Assembly (NCBI GenBank): GCA_003667245.1
Contig: RCNN01000015.1
Location: forward strand, 62,001-126,000
Length of the DNA: 64,000 nucleotides
Direction: 5' to 3'
From: Heterostelium multicystogenum
Lineage: Eukaryota; Evosea; Eumycetozoa; Acytosteliales; Acytosteliaceae
Shown here: positions 61,301 through 64,000 of the stretch, piece by piece
How positions within the stretch are numbered: the first letter of the stretch is position 1
Layout of the letters: every line of letters begins with the position of its first letter
Notes under the pieces: generated by a model
The model's input: only the letters and a program-made list of their open reading frames with translations
Database searches by the model: none
Told to the model about the DNA's origin: nothing
Made by a program: the position numbers and the translations under genes

Positions 61301-62411
61301 GTCATCATTAAAGACAGGTATTCTGACAATTCTATTTAACCTGCTTGTAAAGTTGGGACTCTTATCTCTTCTTGACTTTCAATTGCTTTTCTATTTTTTC
61401 TTGCTACATATTCACTTTGTAACTTCAATGCATACTGTTCCACGTCTGCTTCTTTGGTCTTTGTCTTTCATTTTATTCTGCTTGATAACAATATCGCTGT
61501 CAATTATAAACTCCTCATCTCCTCCTATAAAACTTGCGTCTGGAATACCAGATTCAAACTGCTCCAAAAATCTAGCCAACGAAGTAGGTGGCTCTATAGG
61601 CGAGTCGGACGACATTGGCATTGGTTCGTATAGTTGAAGTTGTGATGTTCTAAGTGTTTGTTTCGCCTGCTGTTGACTGTTGCGCAGATAGTTACTTGGA
61701 CCGCTGCCTCTAAGTGAATCTGGAATTGATCTCTTGTGTCTTGGTGTACGCTCTTTGAACACTATGTCATAATAATGCACTGATTTATCGACGCTACTGT
61801 AAGTCACTAGATGGGGATTCTCGATGCTCGACACTGATATCACGACTTGATTGGAGTCATAGAAAAACAAAAGCTCTGGGTCAGCCCCCATGCCAACTTG
61901 CTGGAGGACTGGACGTAGCTCTTCGAGTGGGTGGACCAGACTCAGCAGCGAGGGCTGTTCTTTGTTGATGGGTGTGTGGTGCTGGCGCTCGAGCAGTATT
62001 CCATCGGCAATCTGGTGAATCATAACAATAGGACAAGGCAAAACAACTTGATAGATGCTACCGGCACAGTTGTAGAGTGTGAGTGAGCTACCCGTAAGAA
62101 CATATAGAAATCTGTTGGATTGAGTCGCAGAGTAGTGCGGCAGGCATATCCAATCGACATCAATAATCTTGCCTACAGAATGATCGACTGTTATCTTCTT
62201 ACGGATGCACCCACTTGCACTCCATGTCACAATATGATTTGAAATTGCACCAACCCAATTCATGTTCATCTGCAAACCATTCCTTCAAAATTCCAGACTT
62301 TACATCTTGGCGATATGGATTATCAACCAACTTGTATTGATGATCATGTAAACGATCGCTATCACAGCACAAAGTATCTATAAATGGCCTCTCAATATCT
62401 TCAAAGCTCAT
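58397..62411 (-). CDS. Anaphase-promoting complex subunit 1 (APC1)
   Basis: Largest scaffold subunit of the APC/C ubiquitin ligase. From ATG 62411 (MSFEDIERPFIDTLCCDSDR) an N-terminal WD-type region runs through HIVTWSASGCIRKKITVD, SNRFLYVLTGSSLTLYNCAG and LLSLVHPLEELRPVL to a Ser-rich linker. Then come LILELTDIEATVEDLNGLSL and REAIRFCRQNPPFNWSEKQY, followed by the proteasome/cyclosome repeats: FYSGLLMALGLQGKLSSLAF, TSVGLLIGIAASKCGTMDMS, VQIASVLGIGLLYQGSGNRR, YTLTAGMALGLINLGRGGKD and ISMAIGFLFLGGGQYTLSTS. The C-terminal domain (PRYWSLKF, LPYNEDPDGFKSLARSF, FAKYFC) is complete. An intron lies near 59755-59820. Frame changes lie near 62270, 61440, 61370, 59975 and 59905. The part between WD region and repeats is much shorter than in animals. 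Confidence 0.85.
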
Positions 62412-62731
62412 TGCTATATTATCTATATCTATCTATCTATCTATTATTAAATATATATATTTGTAAGTTCATCATCATGATTAGCACATGATTGATTAGC
62501 AGATGGAAGCGCGCCAACCTACAAAAAAATCAAAAAAAAAACACACCAACACACAATCACCATTGATAAATAGTGTGATCTATCTAATCAAGCCCTACAG
62601 TAAAGTGGTTGAAGTTCCATCTTTGTGATTGATAGTATCTGTCTATCTTTAACTCTATGTACATTCTTGCTTTGATTTTAAGTTATTTTGTTTATTCTGT
62701 TCTGTTATATCTTGTGTTGAGGTTGATTGAT
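62412..62731. other. Spacer between APC1 and SmD2 genes
   Basis: Starts with CTAT repeats (62420-62442), which lie just upstream of the APC1 start. An A9 run sits near 62531. Both flanking genes are on the minus strand. Nothing coding seen. Confidence 0.5.
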
Positions 62732-63210
62732 TTAGCCTAATGGGTTTTTCAAGACTAAAATTACTGAATCTCCTCTTAAAAACATCTTGCTAATGAATCT
62801 ATCTTTATTGACTGGCTTTGCTTTCTTTTTTCCTTTACCTGTCTTTGGTATTTCTGTCCACATCTCCTTTACCTATATTGAAAATGAATGAAGGTCAGTT
62901 TATCTTCTCATCACATCCCAACATATGTGTATCAGTTGTGTGGGTAATTATTATATTACATTTTCTAAAACCATATTACAATGACGATCGAATGCTCTGA
63001 CTGTTCCTAATAACTTTTTTATTATTTCTAACATTGATCAGAACCTGTGTGTTCTTGTTGACACTATCCATGAGTATAGACAATGGACCAGTTTCAAAAC
63101 TCCTTTTGTTCATCTCTCTCCCTATATATATCATAGTATAATGTTTGGTTAGTGATGTGATTAAAGATGCTTCTATTGAAAGATATTACCTCTTGTTCAA
63201 CTTCGCTCAT
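62732..63210 (-). CDS. SNRPD2: Small nuclear ribonucleoprotein SmD2
   Basis: Core Sm-ring protein of spliceosomal snRNPs. Three exons on the minus strand: 63210-63190 (MSEVEQE), about 63117-62960 and 62872-62732. Exon 2 reads [20 protein letters not shown], then [20 protein letters not shown] and MVLEN; exon 3 reads [40 protein letters not shown] and LKNPLG, then TAA. Sm motif 1 (F-D-R-H-C-N) and Sm motif 2 (L-R-G-D-S-V) are present. Exon 2 needs two homopolymer corrections, T4 near 63099 and A6 near 63013. No single long frame covers the gene. Length of about 107 residues fits the family. Confidence 0.9.
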
Positions 63211-63457
63211 CTTGGATATCTCTAACAACACAAGTAAATTGTTCGACTGTCAAACTAAAGAATCCATAAAAACTCATTGTTTGAAATTAAATGAACTAAC
63301 ATTATAAACCAGTATTTAAATAAATAAATAGTTATAATGATTCATAATTAATTAACAAAAAAATGTATCAACTATTTATATTAAATTTGAAAAACATAAT
63401 TTGAAAATAGCATTATTTTATTAAAATATTTTCGAGGAATAATTAAAATCAAAAAGT

Positions 63458-63530
63458 TCAGGATGGTGTAGTTGGTTATCACAAAACCTTAACACGGTTT
63501 GGGTCATGGGTTCGATTCCCATTTCTTGAT
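63458..63530 (+). tRNA. tRNA-Val (anticodon AAC)
   Basis: 73 bases. A box TGGTGTAGTTGG (63464-63475) and B box GGTTCGATTCC (63509-63519) match Pol III promoters. The anticodon arm is AAACC-TTAACAC-GGTTT with AAC at the centre of the loop, so it decodes GTT valine codons. The T arm is ATGGG-TTCGATT-CCCAT. The 3' acceptor strand is TTCTTGA with discriminator T. The 5' strand TCAGGA is one A short of TCAAGGA, which would pair fully with one G-U; either a base was lost or the assembly dropped it. No intron. Confidence 0.85.
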
Positions 63531-63533
63531 AAA

Positions 63534-63538
63534 TTTTT
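63534..63538 (+). terminator. RNA polymerase III terminator
   Basis: T5 run three bases after the tRNA discriminator base. Confidence 0.7.
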
Positions 63539-63815
63539 CTATCTTGAGTTTCGCATGCGGTATTTTGAATCTGGCTGTGCCCCATAGGTTTAAAAGAGTA
63601 ACACATAAAACGTATATATATAGGATTCTATTAACAATAATTAATTATAACTACAGAGGAATTAGGGTTATTAATTGGAATGATTTGTTTATTTGATTAT
63701 TTTCGGTTTTTATACTATAAATTTCTTATTTTTTATGATTTTTGAAACTTCGTGTTTTACAATAGGTTTTTTTTTCCATTGTTTCAAGTTATCTTCAAAC
63801 CACCATTAGTAAAGT

Positions 63816-64000
63816 ATGATAAGAAATAGAACTCTGATATTAACTAAAATAATAAGTGTTAATTATTCGATAGGATTATTTCACAAGATTAAGAATAGAG
63901 ATAATAGAACTAGTGAAATAAATGAGAAGGAAACTTTAATTTTGTTGGTCAAATTTGAGCTGGGGAATGCTGTTGTTGTGTATGTTGAATACGATGTTGT
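63816..64000 (+). CDS. 5' end of a gene cut by the window edge
   Basis: Frame open from ATG 63816 to the end of the window, 61 codons. It starts MIRNRTLILTKIISVNYSIG and continues FHKIKNRDNRTSEINEKETL, LILLVKFELGNAVVVYVEYD. The first 30 residues lack acidic residues and have spaced Arg/Lys, as in mitochondrial presequences; the next part looks like a folded beta-rich domain. No family can be named from this fragment. The upstream 250 bases to the tRNA are A/T-rich and suit a promoter. Confidence 0.4.
   Translation, partial: MIRNRTLILTKIISVNYSIGLFHKIKNRDNRTSEINEKETLILLVKFELGNAVVVYVEYDV

Noticed and set aside
1..64000. Programmed ribosomal frameshifting as the cause of the many frame breaks
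   Set aside because: Breaks go in both directions, lie at different homopolymers in unrelated genes, and share no slippery heptamer or downstream structure.
1..64000. Transposons, CRISPR arrays, rRNA
   Set aside because: No transposase or reverse-transcriptase motif, terminal repeat, spaced direct repeats or rRNA segment was recognised.

Overview
This window is nuclear DNA of a dictyostelid social amoeba. Spacers are extremely A/T-rich, introns are short (about 60-150 bases) with GTAAGT/GTATGT-type donors and TAG or AAG acceptors, proteins carry poly-Asn, poly-Ser, poly-Thr, poly-Gln and acidic runs, and there are dictyostelid-type F-box/FNIP, B-box/Kelch and ankyrin-like families. The species cannot be named from the sequence alone. 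About 28 protein genes and one tRNA can be supported.

Layout: 0.2-1.7 kb, a broken F-box/FNIP-like gene; 2.4-4.0 kb, an amino-acid transporter; 4.9-6.9 kb, a TBC Rab-GAP; 7.2-10.4 kb, a SERAC1-type lipid hydrolase; 11.2 kb, a HIG1-domain protein; 12.2-14.9 kb, three minus-strand genes of unknown function; 14.9-18.9 kb, a long non-coding stretch; 18.9-20.5 kb, an F-box protein fused to a glutamine-amidotransferase-like domain; 21.1 kb, a MAT2B-type reductase followed by two tiny divergent ORFs; 22.9 kb, a secreted seven-FG-GAP protein; 25.2 kb, a SNIP1-type FHA protein; 27-28.4 kb, a myristoylation-type small protein and a GPI-type protein; 28.7-32.3 kb, an F-box-like gene and a B-box/Kelch gene; 32.5-34.5 kb, a haspin-like kinase; 34.7 kb, histone stem-loop-binding protein (SLBP); 35.6-40.6 kb, two large repeat proteins with a GNAT acetyltransferase between them; 40.9 kb, a 2-oxoglutarate oxygenase; 42.2 kb, phosphatidylserine synthase; 43.8-45.7 kb, a POT1-like telomere protein; 46.9-50.3 kb, PCF11; 50.6-52.9 kb, PUS7; 53-54.9 kb, a bZIP factor; 58.4-62.4 kb, APC1; 62.7-63.2 kb, SmD2; 63.5 kb, tRNA-Val(AAC); and the start of another gene at the right edge.

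Several genes serve nucleic-acid housekeeping (SNIP1, SLBP, PCF11, PUS7, SmD2, POT1), but they are scattered over both strands and do not form an operon or cluster.

Most genes are interrupted by one-base frame changes, most of them in homopolymer runs (G3-4, T4-7, A4-7), while the protein continues to match its family in the next frame. This looks like sequencing or assembly indels rather than a block of pseudogenes, so the gene spans below are the intended genes and not literal open frames. No mobile element, CRISPR array or bacterial-type operon was seen.
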